A stretch of DNA of 64,000 nucleotides, taken from assembly GCA_963797255.1 (NCBI GenBank), contig CAWCOV010000030.1, forward strand, positions 744,001 to 808,000, written 5' to 3'. Numbering within the stretch: position 1 is the first letter of the stretch; each line of letters opens with the position of its first letter. The position numbers and the translations under genes were made by a program. Of the stretch, positions 34,257 to 43,033 are shown piece after piece. Origin of the DNA: JANXZS01 sp963797255 (GTDB lineage: Bacteria > Acidobacteriota > Terriglobia > Terriglobales > Acidobacteriaceae). The notes below the pieces were generated by a model. It did no database searches, was not told where the DNA came from, and saw nothing but the letters and a program-made list of their open reading frames with translations.

Positions 34257-34308
34257 TTCCCAACACAACCACTAAGGATCGTGTGGGAACTGAAACGCAA
34301 GTCACACC

Positions 34309-34339
34309 AAAGCGGCTCGCAATTATCGCGAGCCGCTTT
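34309..34339. terminator. bidirectional Rho-independent terminator
   Basis: AAAGCGGCTCGC (34309-34320) pairs perfectly with GCGAGCCGCTTT (34328-34339) across a 7-base loop. It is followed by ATTCTTT on the plus strand and by Ts from the A-rich arm on the minus strand. It separates the YXWGXW gene from the convergent MFS gene. Confidence 0.88.
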
Positions 34340-34361
34340 ATTCTTTAACCGAGACATTCGC

Positions 34362-35681
34362 TTAAGCCGGAGTATGTTTGGGCACTATCAGCGCCATCAT
34401 TAACGACGCGACAATCAACGCAGCCGCAACGTAAAACGGAGTACCCGGCAGCGGCACGAGCGCATGCTCACCGATCGATTTGCTGAAGATGTAAGTGAAC
34501 AAGCCGGGTCCAATCAACCCAGCCATTCCTCGCAGGCTGTTGATCGCGCCCTGCAGTTGCCCCTGTTCCGACGGTGTTACTTCGTGTGACATCAGGCTCT
34601 GCGCCGAGGGCCACGCCAGGGAGATGAGATTGAGCAACGGAATCCCCAGCCAGAAAAGCAGTCCTGTCTTCGACAAGCCAAACATCGTGTATCCAATTGC
34701 TCCGCCAAGCAGTCCGATGTAGATTGCTTTTTGCTCGCCGATTTTTGCCACTACCGGCTTCACTAAAAGAGCGCTGTAAATTCCGGTGAACACGCCGACT
34801 GTTGCCAGGGATATGCCAATGGTGCGCGTCGTCCAGTGGTACCGGTAGTCCGCATAGATGACGTAGACGTTCATCAAAGACTGCTGAGCGATGTAGCCAA
34901 ACAGCAGCAACCCGGCCAGAGCCATCACCGACTTTTTTCTCTTCAGCAGTGTAAGCGAACCAACCGGGTTGGCCCGCCTCCACGAGAAGGGGGTGCGATT
35001 CTTGCGCGTAAGTGACTCCGGTAAAACGAAGAGCCCGTAGAGTCCATTCACCAAACTCAGCCCACCGGCTACCCAGAATGGCAGCCGCGGATTCACATTC
35101 CCGAGCAAGCCACCAACCGCCGGTCCAAGAACGAATCCAAGTCCGAACGCGGCGTTCAGCATGCCGAATGCTGCTGCGCGCTTTTCGCGCGGGGTTACGT
35201 CGGCAATATAAGCGAGGGCCGTTGGAATACTCGACGCGGTAATTCCCGCGATAATGCGGCCCAGAAAAAGCCAACTCAATGCCGGCGCCCAGGCCATTAA
35301 AACGTAATCGAATCCAAGGCCGAAATTTGAGAGCAGTACAACAGGCCGCCGACCGAAACGGTCAGACAAGGAGCCCAGAACCGGGGAAAAGAAAAATTGC
35401 ATCAGCGCGAAGACCGTGCCGAAGAGTCCCAGCATTTGTGCGGCCGTCGCTGTGTTGCCATTGAGGAAGCCCATAATCAGGCGAGGCAACACCGGCGCGA
35501 TCATTCCCAGAGCCAGCATATCCAGGGAAACCGTCAGAAAGATGAACGCAGCTGCAGCGCGGCGCGGTCCTGCAGCAACCACGGTTGCCGGCCTGTGCTC
35601 CGAAACTTCTACCGCGGGAAGTTCAGGAGATGAAATCTCTTCCTGACCAGTCTCGAGCGGACCGCGTTTTTCCTCTGACAT
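34362..35681 (-). CDS. MFS transporter, TetA-like
   Basis: A 439-residue, 12-helix major facilitator. The first membrane half includes LDMLALGMIAPVLPRLI and the motif-A loop GSLSDRFGRRPVVL; the second includes GYIAQQSLMNVYVIYADYRY. TPREKRAAAFGMLNAAFGLGFVLGPAVGGLLG is the motif-C-like stretch of drug:H+ antiporters. The closest relatives by motif are tetracycline/multidrug exporters, but the substrate cannot be told from sequence. The first 38 residues are acidic and cytoplasmic. No regulator is adjacent. Confidence 0.9.
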   Translation of the reverse strand: MSEEKRGPLETGQEEISSPELPAVEVSEHRPATVVAAGPRRAAAAFIFLTVSLDMLALGMIAPVLPRLIMGFLNGNTATAAQMLGLFGTVFALMQFFFSPVLGSLSDRFGRRPVVLLSNFGLGFDYVLMAWAPALSWLFLGRIIAGITASSIPTALAYIADVTPREKRAAAFGMLNAAFGLGFVLGPAVGGLLGNVNPRLPFWVAGGLSLVNGLYGLFVLPESLTRKNRTPFSWRRANPVGSLTLLKRKKSVMALAGLLLFGYIAQQSLMNVYVIYADYRYHWTTRTIGISLATVGVFTGIYSALLVKPVVAKIGEQKAIYIGLLGGAIGYTMFGLSKTGLLFWLGIPLLNLISLAWPSAQSLMSHEVTPSEQGQLQGAINSLRGMAGLIGPGLFTYIFSKSIGEHALVPLPGTPFYVAAALIVASLMMALIVPKHTPA

Positions 35682-35838
35682 GAACGTCAGTCTACTTCAT
35701 TGGCGAGCTGCTCCCTCAGGCCGGGCGGCCATTGAAAAAGCCATTGCCGGCTGCCATAGTTGAATCTGCATAGAACGACGGCGTCCTCCTCGCGCCGACT
35801 TATGTCGATTCGTTGTTCTTCTATCAGGAGAAAATCTC

Positions 35839-36201
35839 ATGCCAAATCCATTTGTACATATCGAACTGAATACCACCGACCTTGATAAATCCAAGGCGTT
35901 CTACTCCAAGCTTTTCGAGTGGGAATTGAAGGACACGGAGATGCCGAGCGGTACGTATACCACCATCGGAGTGGGCAAAGGTACTGGTGGCGGAATCATG
36001 CGGCAGCCCCTGCCAGGCGCTCCTTCTTTCTGGGTGCCCTACGTTGAAGTGACCGACATCAAAACGGCCACTACTTTGGCAAGAACCTTGGGAGCGACCG
36101 TCCATCTGGACTCGGAGAAGATGGTTGGCATCGGATCTATTAGCGTCCTTCAGGATCCCGCAGGCGCGTCCTTCGGCTTGTTCCAGCCTGAGACAGAGTA
36201 A
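35839..36201 (+). CDS. VOC family protein (glyoxalase-like)
   Basis: A 120-residue single-module VOC protein: VHIELNTTDLDKSKAFYSKLFEWEL at the N-terminus, FWVPYVEVTDIKTATTLARTLGATV in the second half and LQDPAGASFGLFQPE at the end. Soluble and cytoplasmic. Members of this size are usually homodimers and may bind metal; the His and Glu residues at typical positions are only partly present (VHIEL, GLFQPE), so activity is uncertain. AGGAG lies upstream of the ATG. A stretch of 234 bp with no recognisable gene follows. Confidence 0.88.
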   Translation: MPNPFVHIELNTTDLDKSKAFYSKLFEWELKDTEMPSGTYTTIGVGKGTGGGIMRQPLPGAPSFWVPYVEVTDIKTATTLARTLGATVHLDSEKMVGIGSISVLQDPAGASFGLFQPETE

Positions 36202-36435
36202 GTTTCAAGACCGACGCCGTGCGTGAAACGTCACCTCTATCTCGAGGGAACGTTTTCCCGAAGCCTGTTCCATGCGGTTCGGAGTTTTGTGGCACGATTG
36301 ACCGTGTATGCCACTTTCGTACTCGCGACAACAGCATGCTGCGAGTGTTACGATCACGAGTTTTCGTCCGCTGACTGCCTACTCATTACTTGAGCAGGAA
36401 GGCAGCAAAAATATCGTTGTTGGAGCCGGGTCCTT

Positions 36436-37608
36436 ATGTCTACGCCTACAGTGCAGGCACCGCAAAACCCCTTCGCCGTTACCCAGGAGCAGCAACAGCT
36501 GCGCAAGGAGATACGCGACTTTGCCAATCGAGAAATTCTGCCCAATGTAATGAAATGGGATGAAGCCAGCGAATTTCCTTTGGATGTGGTCAAACAATTG
36601 GGGCAGATGGGACTTCTCGGCATTCTGCTGCCGGCCGAGTATGGCGGCGCGGAACTCGGCTACGTTGAGTATGTGCTCGCGGTCGAGGAGCTTTCCGCCG
36701 TCGATGGTTCCATTGGAATCATCGTTGCCTCGCACAATTCTCTTTGCACCAATCATATTTTTCTTTCCGGCAGCGAAGAGCAGAAGCGTCGCTACCTCCC
36801 AAGGCTGGCCACTGGCGAATCGCTTGGCGCGTGGGGTCTCACCGAGCCTGGATCAGGGTCCGACGCGGGCAGTGCTCGCACCACCGCAGTGCGCAAGGGC
36901 GACCGCTGGGTTCTCAATGGAAATAAAACTTTCATCACCAACGGCCAATATGCCGAAATTGCCGTTGTGATCGCCGTAACCGATCGCGACAAGGGCACCC
37001 ACGGCCTCTCAGCTTTCGTCGTGGAGAAGGGGACGCCCGGCTTTCGCTCCGGGAAGAAAGAGAACAAGCTCGGCTTGCGCGCCAGCGATACTTCCGAGTT
37101 GATTTTTGAAGACTGCGAAATCCCTGCGGAGAATCTGCTCGGCATGGAAGGCGATGGCTTCGTCGATTCCATGCGTGTGCTCGATGGAGGTCGCATTTCC
37201 ATTGCTGCGTTATCGCTGGGCATTGCCAAGGGCGCGTTTGAGGCCGCTCTCAAATACAGCAAGGAGCGCCGCCAGTTCGGCAAAGCCATTGCAGAATTCC
37301 AGGGGATCCAGTGGAAGCTTGCCGACATGGCGACCGAGCTGGAAGCCGCACGTCTGTTGACGCATCGCGCCGCAGTCATGAAGGACGCCGGCGAGAAGAC
37401 TACTTTGGAATCGTCGATGGCCAAGCTCTATGCCAGCGAAGTTGCCGTCCGCATCTGCGACGAAGCGGTGCAGTTGCACGGCGGCTATGGCTTTATCAAG
37501 GACTATCCGGTGGAGAAGTTCTATCGCGATGTGAAGCTGTGTACTATCGGCGAGGGCACCAGCGAAATCCAGCGCATGGTCATCGCTCGCGAAGTTCTCA
37601 AGCGCTAA
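36436..37608 (+). CDS. acyl-CoA dehydrogenase
   Basis: A 390-residue flavoenzyme that oxidises acyl-CoA to enoyl-CoA. Domain order is typical: an N-terminal helical domain (LRKEIRDFANREILPN), a beta middle domain with AWGLTEPGSGSDAGSARTTA and FITNGQYAE, and a C-terminal helical domain with RRQFGKAIAEFQGIQWKLADM. The catalytic base is the Glu in TIGEGTSEIQRMVIAREVL, the position used by short- and medium-chain enzymes. Electrons would go to ETF. It is encoded singly; chain-length preference is not determinable. Confidence 0.94.
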   Translation: MSTPTVQAPQNPFAVTQEQQQLRKEIRDFANREILPNVMKWDEASEFPLDVVKQLGQMGLLGILLPAEYGGAELGYVEYVLAVEELSAVDGSIGIIVASHNSLCTNHIFLSGSEEQKRRYLPRLATGESLGAWGLTEPGSGSDAGSARTTAVRKGDRWVLNGNKTFITNGQYAEIAVVIAVTDRDKGTHGLSAFVVEKGTPGFRSGKKENKLGLRASDTSELIFEDCEIPAENLLGMEGDGFVDSMRVLDGGRISIAALSLGIAKGAFEAALKYSKERRQFGKAIAEFQGIQWKLADMATELEAARLLTHRAAVMKDAGEKTTLESSMAKLYASEVAVRICDEAVQLHGGYGFIKDYPVEKFYRDVKLCTIGEGTSEIQRMVIAREVLKR

Positions 37609-37673
37609 TCAAAATCGTGCGGAGAACGCTTCCAGGCTTTCTCACGCACGCCTTCGAGCGCTAACATAGGCGT

Positions 37674-38409
37674 ATGAAGACTCTTGCGCGCGAGTGCTTC
37701 CTTATCCTCGTGAGCCTCATTTTCGCGACGGCGTTACATGCGTCCGATACCTGCGGCGAAGAAGTCAAGCTCCTGCTTTCGCCCGCGCAGGTTCAATCCG
37801 CCGTCACATCGTTGAACGCGGGCAAGGAAAAGCACAGCCAGATCTATTTCTACGACACGCCGCAATTGGATCTGCTCGCAAAAGGACTCATCCTCCGCAT
37901 CCGGCAGGGCGCCGACGACGACCTCACCGTGAAACTCCGGCCTGCTTCCGAGCAGCAATTTTCTGCACGAACCAGCGGCAAAGAAGGCTTCAAGTGCGAG
38001 GGAGAAGTGATCGACGGAGTAGAGCGCCCCTCTTACTCTGTACAAAGCGAGTACGCTAGCAGCCAGCGCGCCGCAGACCGGCAATGAACTCGTCTCCTCA
38101 CTGACCAAAGGGCAAAGACAATTACTGAAAGCCTCTGGGATCGAAGTCGATTGGGCGCATGTCCGCCGTATCATGGACATTCAATCCACGAGTTGGAAGG
38201 TTCCGCCGCAGGCTCAATTCGAAAAGTTAAGCCTCGAATTGTGGGAATCGCCGAAAGGCAAGAGCCTCGAAATATCTACCAAAGTCTCTCCCGATGCAGG
38301 CAGCAACGCATTCGTTGAATTAAAGAATGTGGCGAAGCGCAACCATCTTGAGCTAAGCTCCGATCAGCGCTCCAAGACAGCGACCGCGCTACAATCCATT
38401 TCGAAATAA
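37674..38409 (+). pseudogene. secreted CYTH-like protein, frameshifted
   Basis: The first frame (37674-38087) gives a signal peptide (CFLILVSLIFATALHA) and a CYTH/triphosphate-tunnel-like segment (EEVKLLLSPAQVQSAV, IYFYDTPQLDLLAKGLILRIR, DLTVKLRPA, CEGEVIDG). It then runs into a stop. The +1 frame continues without interruption from about 38031 to 38409 (TLYKASTLAASAPQTGNELV, RQLLKASGIEVDWAHVRRI, EKLSLELWESPKGKSLEIS). Removing one C from the CCCC run at 38027-38030 restores a 244-residue protein. CYTH folds bind triphosphates or polyphosphate; activity here is unknown, and export is unusual. I think the gene may be intact in the organism. Confidence 0.75.
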
Positions 38410-38440
38410 TCTCGTCGGCCAATCTAAAAATCCCTCATTC

Positions 38441-39148
38441 ATGCAGGACGAAGCGATGAATTCTATTCTCGGCAAGATTCAAGACGGACGCACCGACCTC
38501 GTATTCGATTTCGTTGAAGCAGGCAACAGCCCGTCCTTCGTGGATCAGGATCGTGTCTCGCTTTTGCAGTGGTGCGCTTATTATGGCGACGTCAGCGCTA
38601 TCAAATTTCTGCTCTCGCGCGGAGCGGCGCTCGCGTCCCTCGGCCACAACATCGATCTCAATGCCGCTGTCTATCACGGCCATTGGCAACTCACGCAGTT
38701 TCTCCTCGAGTCGGGAGCAGATCCCAACGATGCTGACGCGGAAACGGGAGAAACGCCGCTGCACTCCGCCATCGTGAAGCCGAACCTCTTATCCACCAAC
38801 CGTGTTGTTGCTCTGTTGTTGGGGCATGGAGCGAATCCGAATTCCAAGACAAAGAATGGCGCCATCACCGGCGCTTTCATGCGTGACTGCAGAACGAAAG
38901 CGGAGACCCCCTTGCATCGAGCCGCAGCCTTTGGCAACGAAGAGACAATCAAGCTTCTCCTCGACGCGGGAGCGGTCATCGATGCGAAGGACGCGAATGG
39001 CGATTCACCGCTGGGATGGGCAAGTTGGTACGGGCGGCCAAACACTATTCTGCGACCGCTACTTTACGGCAACTACTCCATCCATCCAGATAACACATCC
39101 ATGGTCAGCAATTTGTTAGGTAAGCCGCACATTGCCGGCAAGTCCTAG
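38441..39148 (+). CDS. ankyrin-repeat protein
   Basis: A 235-residue protein made almost entirely of ankyrin repeats. Units are visible at about 38-65 (SLLQWCAYYGDVSAIKFLLSRG), 70-95 (NAAVYHGHWQLTQFLLESGADPN), 105-135 (ETPLHSAIVKPN ... VVALLLGHGANPN) and 158-185 (ETPLHRAAAFGNEETIKLLLDAGAVI), followed by SPLGWASWYG. It has no signal peptide or membrane segment. Ankyrin folds mediate protein contacts; the partner is unknown. Its stop overlaps the convergent MFS gene by 4 bp. The ATG at 38456 is an alternative start. Confidence 0.9.
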   Translation: MQDEAMNSILGKIQDGRTDLVFDFVEAGNSPSFVDQDRVSLLQWCAYYGDVSAIKFLLSRGAALASLGHNIDLNAAVYHGHWQLTQFLLESGADPNDADAETGETPLHSAIVKPNLLSTNRVVALLLGHGANPNSKTKNGAITGAFMRDCRTKAETPLHRAAAFGNEETIKLLLDAGAVIDAKDANGDSPLGWASWYGRPNTILRPLLYGNYSIHPDNTSMVSNLLGKPHIAGKS

Positions 39149-40764
39149 TGCATGGGCACCGACGCGTGGCTCTTGTCCGGCTTCTGCATCAGGAAGGGAA
39201 TCGGAATCAGGCAGGCCGTCAGGATTACCAGCACCCAGATCGTATCTACATACGCCAGTGTCAGCGCCTGCTGCTGCATCATGCGGTAGATCTGCCCGCC
39301 TGCATGATGAACGGCATCGGGTATTGCCCAGCCGCTCTTGTTGTATGCGCCGGTCATGCCTCCCACCATTCCCTGGTAGGCGCTCGAACTCGGCACCACA
39401 TTCGCTGACAGCATGGCCTGGTGTGTTTGTACGCGGCGCGCAATCAATGTAGTCACGAACGAAATTCCGACACTGCCGCCAAGGTTTCGCATCAGCGAAT
39501 TCATGCCGCTCGCTTCATTGAACTTACTCTGCGGAATTCCTATAAAGCACATCGTGTTGATAGGCACAAAGAGAAATGGCAGACCGCACGCAATTACTGC
39601 GCGCCAACTCACCGCCGTCGCAAAGTCTATGCCCAGGTTCAAATTTGCCATGCGGATCAGGCCGATTGTCGTCACGATAAAGCCGCACGCGACAATCAAT
39701 CTTGGATCGAAGCGTGGCGTGATAAATCCGGCAACCGGGAAGAGAAACACCAACACCAGTCCGCCGATAGAAAGCGCCATGCCGGATCGTTCCGCGGTGT
39801 ATCCCATCAGGATCTGCAGGAATTGCGGAATCAGCACGGTCGTCGAATAGAGCGACGCTCCGACTGTGAACATCACAATCTGCGTCATCGCGAAGTTACG
39901 CTTCTTAAACAGCCGCAGATCCACAATGGGATGATCCGTCGACAATTCCCGCACCAGGAAGAGGATAATCCCCAACCCCGCAGCAAATGCGCAACTCACA
40001 ATGAATCGCGAGCTGAACCAATCGTCTTCCTGTCCCTTGTCCAGCATCATCTGTAGCGCGCCAATGGTCACAACCAGAAGTCCCAGTCCGTAATAATCCA
40101 CCGGAATGCGCTTCTTCCTTATGGCATCCACGTAAGGCGGATCTTCCACCAGCTTGCGCGTGAAATAGAGCGAGATAATTCCCACCGGAATATTCAGAAA
40201 GAACAGCCATCGCCAGCTGTAATTGTCCGTGATCCAGCCGCCCACCGTAGGGCCAATCGCCGGAGCCATCACCACTGCCATTCCATACACAGCGAACGCC
40301 ATACTTCGTTTATTAGGTGGAAATGTATCGGCAAGTATCGCCTGCTCACTTGGTTGCAGCCCGCCGCCCGCCGCACCTTGAATCACGCGGCAGAGCACAA
40401 GGATGCCGAGCGAAGGTGCAAGCCCGCAGAAAAACGAAGTCAACGTAAACAGGAAGACGCAGGTCATGTAGAAACGCTTGCGGCCAATGCGATTGGACAT
40501 CCATCCGCTGATCGGCAGCACCACGGCGTTCGACACAAGGTACGAGGTCAGCACCCAGGTACCCTCGTCCGTACTTGCAGAAAGATTTCCGGCAATATGC
40601 GGCAGAGCGACGTTGGCGATGGAGCTGTCCAACGCTTCCATAAAGGTCGCCAGAGTTACCGTTATTGCGATCAGCCACGGATTCGCTCGCGGCTTCCACG
40701 TGTCGTGAAAGGATAGCGGCGAATTTCCGGCGGACTCATCCGCGGTGATCGTGGTTGAAGCCAA
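39145..40764 (-). CDS. DHA2-family (EmrB/QacA-type) MFS drug exporter
   Basis: A 539-residue, 14-helix major facilitator. N-terminal motifs typical of DHA2 are LATFMEALDSSIANVALPHI, GTWVLTSYLVSNAVVLPISGWMSNRIGRKRF and RVIQGAAGGGLQPSEQAILADTFPP, followed by APAIGPTVGGWITDNYSWRWLFFLNIP. EmrB-type proteins usually export hydrophobic compounds with an EmrA adaptor and an outer-membrane channel. Neither partner is adjacent here, nor is a TetR or MarR regulator. The substrate is unknown. A start downstream of the first ATG is possible but the N-terminus is plausible as given. Confidence 0.92.
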   Translation of the reverse strand: MASTTITADESAGNSPLSFHDTWKPRANPWLIAITVTLATFMEALDSSIANVALPHIAGNLSASTDEGTWVLTSYLVSNAVVLPISGWMSNRIGRKRFYMTCVFLFTLTSFFCGLAPSLGILVLCRVIQGAAGGGLQPSEQAILADTFPPNKRSMAFAVYGMAVVMAPAIGPTVGGWITDNYSWRWLFFLNIPVGIISLYFTRKLVEDPPYVDAIRKKRIPVDYYGLGLLVVTIGALQMMLDKGQEDDWFSSRFIVSCAFAAGLGIILFLVRELSTDHPIVDLRLFKKRNFAMTQIVMFTVGASLYSTTVLIPQFLQILMGYTAERSGMALSIGGLVLVFLFPVAGFITPRFDPRLIVACGFIVTTIGLIRMANLNLGIDFATAVSWRAVIACGLPFLFVPINTMCFIGIPQSKFNEASGMNSLMRNLGGSVGISFVTTLIARRVQTHQAMLSANVVPSSSAYQGMVGGMTGAYNKSGWAIPDAVHHAGGQIYRMMQQQALTLAYVDTIWVLVILTACLIPIPFLMQKPDKSHASVPMH

Positions 40765-40903
40765 AGCAGTACCTCGAGAATTCGGGGAGTAGCCGGTCGG
40801 TTCTTAATCCGGAGTCAATTTCTTTTATACCTGAGACTCCTACCCGCAGACGAGACACCCCGCGGCAACAACGATGTTGGTCGCGGTATGATCACCTCTG
40901 TAG

Positions 40904-41917
40904 ATGGCGAATGCAAAACAGGACGGTGCCGTCGCGGAGGTTGCGCGTCTCGTCGAACGGGTAAGGGCTGGCGATGTGCGTGCTCTCGCCCGGGCCATTT
41001 CGCTGGTTGAAAACGCATCGCCGATTGCCGGCGAAGTCCTGGCGCAATGCTTCCCCTATTCAGGAACATCTTTGCGCGTAGGCATAACCGGCTCGCCCGG
41101 CGCAGGGAAGAGCACTTTAGTCGACGGACTGGCGCGCGGCCTTCGGGCGCAGGGCAAGACGATTGGTGTGCTCGCCGTGGACCCCACCAGCCCTTTTACC
41201 GGAGGCGCAATTCTCGGCGACCGCATCCGCATGCAGGATCACTTTAACGATCCAGGCTTCTACCTGCGGAGCATGGCTACCCGCGGCAAGCTTGGCGGAC
41301 TCGCACTCACCACTATCGACGTTGCAACCGTGGTGGAGTCGAGCGGCAAAGACGTCATCCTGATTGAAACGGTAGGCGTTGGTCAGGATGAAATCGACAT
41401 CGTGCGCCTTGCCGACATCACCATCGTTGTCCTCGTGCCCGGCATGGGCGACGATGTGCAAAGCATCAAGGCGGGCATCATGGAAATCGCCGATATCTTC
41501 GTCCTCAACAAGTCAGATCGCGAGGGCGCCGACCGTCTCGAGAAGGAGGTTCGCGGCATGCAGTCGCTCGCCTCGCGGCACGCTGACTGGGTTCCTCCCA
41601 TCGTGCGAACCATTGCCAGCACCGGCGACGGGCTCGTGGAACTCGCCGTCCAGATGAATAAATTTCGCCAGTGGCTTGAACAGGAAGGACGATGGAAGTC
41701 TCGCCGTCAAGCCTTCTGGAGTGAGCGTCTGCGGGAGATGGTCCAAGACCAGCTGTTACGGGAGTTGGGCAGCCGTGGCTTTAGCGAAGCCAGCCTGTCT
41801 GAGATTGCAGCGCAAGTCGAAACGGGTACAGAGAATCCATATCGGCTGGTGCCGCGTCTAGTGAGCAGAGTATTGAGTGAGGATAATTCGCATGCAGCAC
41901 GAATTGCTGAAAAATAA
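40904..41917 (+). CDS. meaB: methylmalonyl-CoA mutase-associated GTPase MeaB
   Basis: A 337-residue SIMIBI-class GTPase (ArgK/MeaB) that loads and protects the B12 cofactor of methylmalonyl-CoA mutase. G1 is TGSPGAGKSTLVDGL (about residues 63-77); also present are VDPTSPFTGGAILGDRIRM, TVGVGQDEIDIV and the specificity motif LNKSDREGADR. The N-terminal and C-terminal helices of the family are present. The next gene is methylmalonyl-CoA epimerase, with a 26-bp overlap. The mutase itself is not in the window. Together they point to propionate or odd-chain acid metabolism through succinyl-CoA. Confidence 0.95.
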   Translation: MANAKQDGAVAEVARLVERVRAGDVRALARAISLVENASPIAGEVLAQCFPYSGTSLRVGITGSPGAGKSTLVDGLARGLRAQGKTIGVLAVDPTSPFTGGAILGDRIRMQDHFNDPGFYLRSMATRGKLGGLALTTIDVATVVESSGKDVILIETVGVGQDEIDIVRLADITIVVLVPGMGDDVQSIKAGIMEIADIFVLNKSDREGADRLEKEVRGMQSLASRHADWVPPIVRTIASTGDGLVELAVQMNKFRQWLEQEGRWKSRRQAFWSERLREMVQDQLLRELGSRGFSEASLSEIAAQVETGTENPYRLVPRLVSRVLSEDNSHAARIAEK

Positions 41918-42326
41918 TTCCGCCTCCATCGATCATCTCGGCATTGCGGTAAAAAGCCTGCAGGCTGCGAAATCCTTCTACTCCATCCTCGGGCTCGAAA
42001 TCAGCGACGAGGAAATCGTCGAGCAGGAACAGGTAAAGCTTGTCATGGTTAAACTGGGCGACAGCCGTCTGGAATTGCTTGAGCCGCTCAGCGAGGAGTC
42101 GCCCGTAGGACGCTTTCTCGTTCGCCGCGGCGAAGGCCTGCATCACGTAGCCCTGCGCGTGCCAGATATCGAAGCGCGTCTGGATGAGTTGAAGAGCAAA
42201 GGCGTCCGCCTCGTATCCAGTACGGTGCAGCGCGGAGCAGGCGGTCATTTGTATTTCTTTGTCCACCCCTCAAGTGCGGGCGGCGTCCTCATGGAAATAG
42301 TTCAGGACGCGCCGGAGGGTCGATGA
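41892..42326 (+). CDS. mce: methylmalonyl-CoA epimerase
   Basis: A 144-residue VOC-fold enzyme interconverting (S)- and (R)-methylmalonyl-CoA. It shows ASIDHLGIAVKSLQAAKSFY, the metal-ligand region EEIVEQEQVKLVMVKLGDSRLELLEP, GEGLHHVALRV and the closing Glu of GGVLMEIVQ. The start is ATG 41892 with GAGGA eight bases upstream; a GTG at 41877 is less likely. It overlaps the meaB end by 26 bp and its stop overlaps the tsaB start by 4 bp (ATGA), which indicates one operon. Confidence 0.95.
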   Translation: MQHELLKNNSASIDHLGIAVKSLQAAKSFYSILGLEISDEEIVEQEQVKLVMVKLGDSRLELLEPLSEESPVGRFLVRRGEGLHHVALRVPDIEARLDELKSKGVRLVSSTVQRGAGGHLYFFVHPSSAGGVLMEIVQDAPEGR

Positions 42327-43029
42327 TCCTCGTCCTCGACACTTGCGGTGCGGTCGGAGGAGTCGCTTTAGCCGACATTGCTTCAGCCGACGCGAAGATC
42401 GTCGGCGAAGTTGCCATTACCGGCAAGACATTCGCCGCCGAGTTGGTGCCTGCCATCTCCTCTCTGCTTCAGCGCTGCAAACCTTACGGTCGCCGAACTG
42501 GACGCAGTTGCCGTCGTTCGCGGTCCCGGGAGTTTTACCGGCGTGCGCATCGGTGTCAGCGCCGCAAAGGGTCTGGTAGAAGCGGCAGGCATTCCTCTCA
42601 TCGCCCTTTCGCGTCTCGAAGTGCTCACGCGCAAAGCCGCGCTTCCGGGTCTCACCATCGCAGTCTTTGATGCCGGTCGCGGCGAATTCTATGTCGGAAT
42701 CTACGAGGCAGGGAATTGCCTGCTGGAGTCTGTCGTGACTCGCGATCAGCTTATCGAACACGCATCGAACCGCCCCGCAATGGTGCTTGTCTGCGAACCT
42801 CGGGTGGAGGTCGGCGCTCGCCGACCTACAGCCGAAGGTGCTGGGCCTCCCCACCCTCGGCGACGCCCTCAACATCGCTGTCGAGAGATGGCAGTCGCGT
42901 CAATTAGAAGATGTGATGACGCTCGACGGAAATTATCTGCGGCGCTCCGACGCGGAGATTTTTTCCAGCCACGCCATTCGCCCAAAACTCGCGGAAGAGA
43001 AAGCCGAAACCGTTGAGCCAGAAGCCTAA
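42323..43029 (+). pseudogene. tsaB: tsaB, t6A biosynthesis protein, split by two single-base frame breaks
   Basis: Three frames together give one complete TsaB of about 234 residues: MILVLDTCGAVGGVALA ... PAISSLLQR in the first, ANLTVAELDAVAVVRGPGSF and TGVRIGVSAAKGLVEA ... VCEPRVE in the second, and SALADLQPKVLGLPTLGDA ... NYLRRSDAEIF in the third. The joins are restored by dropping T42476 and G42810, giving the expected spacing around the GPGSFTGxRIG motif. TsaB is the scaffold partner of TsaD in the t6A-tRNA modification and is expected to be essential, so insertion errors in the sequence are more likely than true loss. It lies between mce (4-bp overlap) and rimI. Confidence 0.88.
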
Positions 43030-43033
43030 CCAC

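Noticed and set aside
42323..43029. Programmed ribosomal frameshifting in tsaB
   Set aside because: Neither break has a slippery heptamer or stop-codon context typical of programmed shifts, and the family is not known for it.
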